A stretch of 64,000 bases of DNA from Phenylobacterium sp. RIFCSPHIGHO2_01_FULL_69_31. Lineage in GTDB: Bacteria; Pseudomonadota; Alphaproteobacteria; Caulobacterales; Caulobacteraceae. Below, piece after piece: positions 63,519 through 64,000 of this stretch. The notes beneath the pieces are model-generated. The model ran no database searches. It saw only the letters and a list, made by a program, of their open reading frames with translations, and was not told the origin of the DNA. The number at the start of each line of letters is the position of its first letter. Position 1 is the first letter of the stretch. A program made the translations under genes and the position numbers. The DNA is taken from NCBI RefSeq assembly GCF_001824475.1, contig NZ_MHXN01000039.1, forward strand, positions 1 to 64,000, written 5' to 3'.

Positions 63519-64000
63519 TCAGTAACGGTTCCAGCCGTAGACGCGGTCGCCGTCCGTCCGGGCCATGCGGATCTCGGCGCTCAGGTCGTCGAAGCGGCGA
63601 TTGAGGTCCGCACGTTCCTCGGCCGACAGGCCGTCGACGCGGTAGCTGGCCTCCACCCGGGCGATGTCGTTGAAGTCCTCGCGCAGCGCTTCCGCCTCGG
63701 CCATGGTCAGTTGGCCGCTGCGCACGCCCTGTTCGATCCGGGCGTCGAGGTCGAGCTTGCGGTCTTCCATGGCCACATAGCTCTCCGCGCCGCCGGTACG
63801 GACCGCGAGGCGCATCTGGTCGTCGATCAGGCCGAAACGGCGGTCGAGGTCCAGCTTCTCCCGGGCGCTGAGGCCGCCGTAGCGGTAGCGGACCTCCAGG
63901 GCCACCAGCGAGGCCATGTCGTCACGCATCAGCCGGGCTTCGGCTCCGGTGATCTCGCCCGTGGCGAGGCCGGCGTCGATCCGGTCGTCGAGAACGGCCT
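63519..64000 (-). CDS. Helical repeat protein, 5' end outside the window
   Basis: A partial gene whose frame is open to the right edge of the window. The visible part has two copies of the same unit as the neighbouring gene. One is LDDRIDAGLATGEITGAEAR with LSAREKLDLDRRF; the other is LDARIEQGVRSGQLTMAEAE with LSAEERADLNRRF. It ends DRVYGWNRY. Internal ATG codons exist (63929), but coding similarity extends upstream of them, so the start lies beyond 64000. It is probably exported like its neighbour; the function is unknown. Confidence 0.7.
   Translation of the reverse strand, partial: AVLDDRIDAGLATGEITGAEARLMRDDMASLVALEVRYRYGGLSAREKLDLDRRFGLIDDQMRLAVRTGGAESYVAMEDRKLDLDARIEQGVRSGQLTMAEAEALREDFNDIARVEASYRVDGLSAEERADLNRRFDDLSAEIRMARTDGDRVYGWNRY

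Overview
The window looks like a chromosome segment of a high-GC alphaproteobacterium of the Caulobacterales (Caulobacter/Phenylobacterium type). The evidence is an RcdA-type cell-cycle protein, an aceA/malate synthase G pair beside an ScfR/RamB-like regulator, TonB-dependent receptors of the kind abundant in this order, and G/C-rich intergenic palindromic repeats. No rRNA, tRNA or CRISPR array was seen.

Layout. Bases 1-4550 and 43935-64000 are ordinary host chromosome. The left flank holds two hypothetical genes, rcdA, a DUF1192 gene, a quinone oxidoreductase and the first 850 bp of an MFS (GPH/MelB-type) transporter. The right flank starts with the last 659 bp of the same transporter. It continues with a tandem-domain TetR regulator, an Xre-family metabolic regulator, aceA and glcB (glyoxylate bypass), ydbH-ynbE-ydbL (envelope lipid transport), an SDR gene, fadB-fadA (beta-oxidation), a rubrerythrin/Fe-S/DUF3501 operon, an AlkB-like dioxygenase and small exported repeat proteins.

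The centre, 4551-43934, is a single 39,384-bp Tn7-like transposon. It has 22-bp terminal inverted repeats (19/22 identical, TGT...ACA ends) and is flanked by a perfect 5-bp target duplication, GCAGT. Removing the element and one copy of the duplication restores an uninterrupted 502-codon transporter gene. The transposition genes are dispersed: tnsA at the left end, tnsB-tnsC-tniQ 6 kb further in, and a TnsE-like gene at the right end pointing inward.

The cargo falls into two parts. Next to tniQ is a defence-like block: a four-gene bacterial ubiquitin-like conjugation operon (Ubl, E2, JAMM peptidase, E1; Bil/Bub type), a divergent Xre-RES toxin-antitoxin pair, a NYN-domain protein and a serine recombinase. 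On both sides of this lies a catabolic island: two TonB receptors, two amidase-signature hydrolases, a NylB-like serine hydrolase, an amidohydrolase, a tryptophan tryptophylquinone amine dehydrogenase operon with cytochromes c, a GabT-like aminotransferase, a GabD-like aldehyde dehydrogenase, an amino acid permease, and TetR and LysR regulators. Together these could take up an amide or N-acylated amine, hydrolyse it, oxidise or transaminate the amine, and oxidise the aldehyde to an acid for central metabolism. The actual substrate is not determined by the sequence.

Some element genes are decaying: one TetR regulator has an in-frame stop, and a small gene near the left end looks frameshifted.
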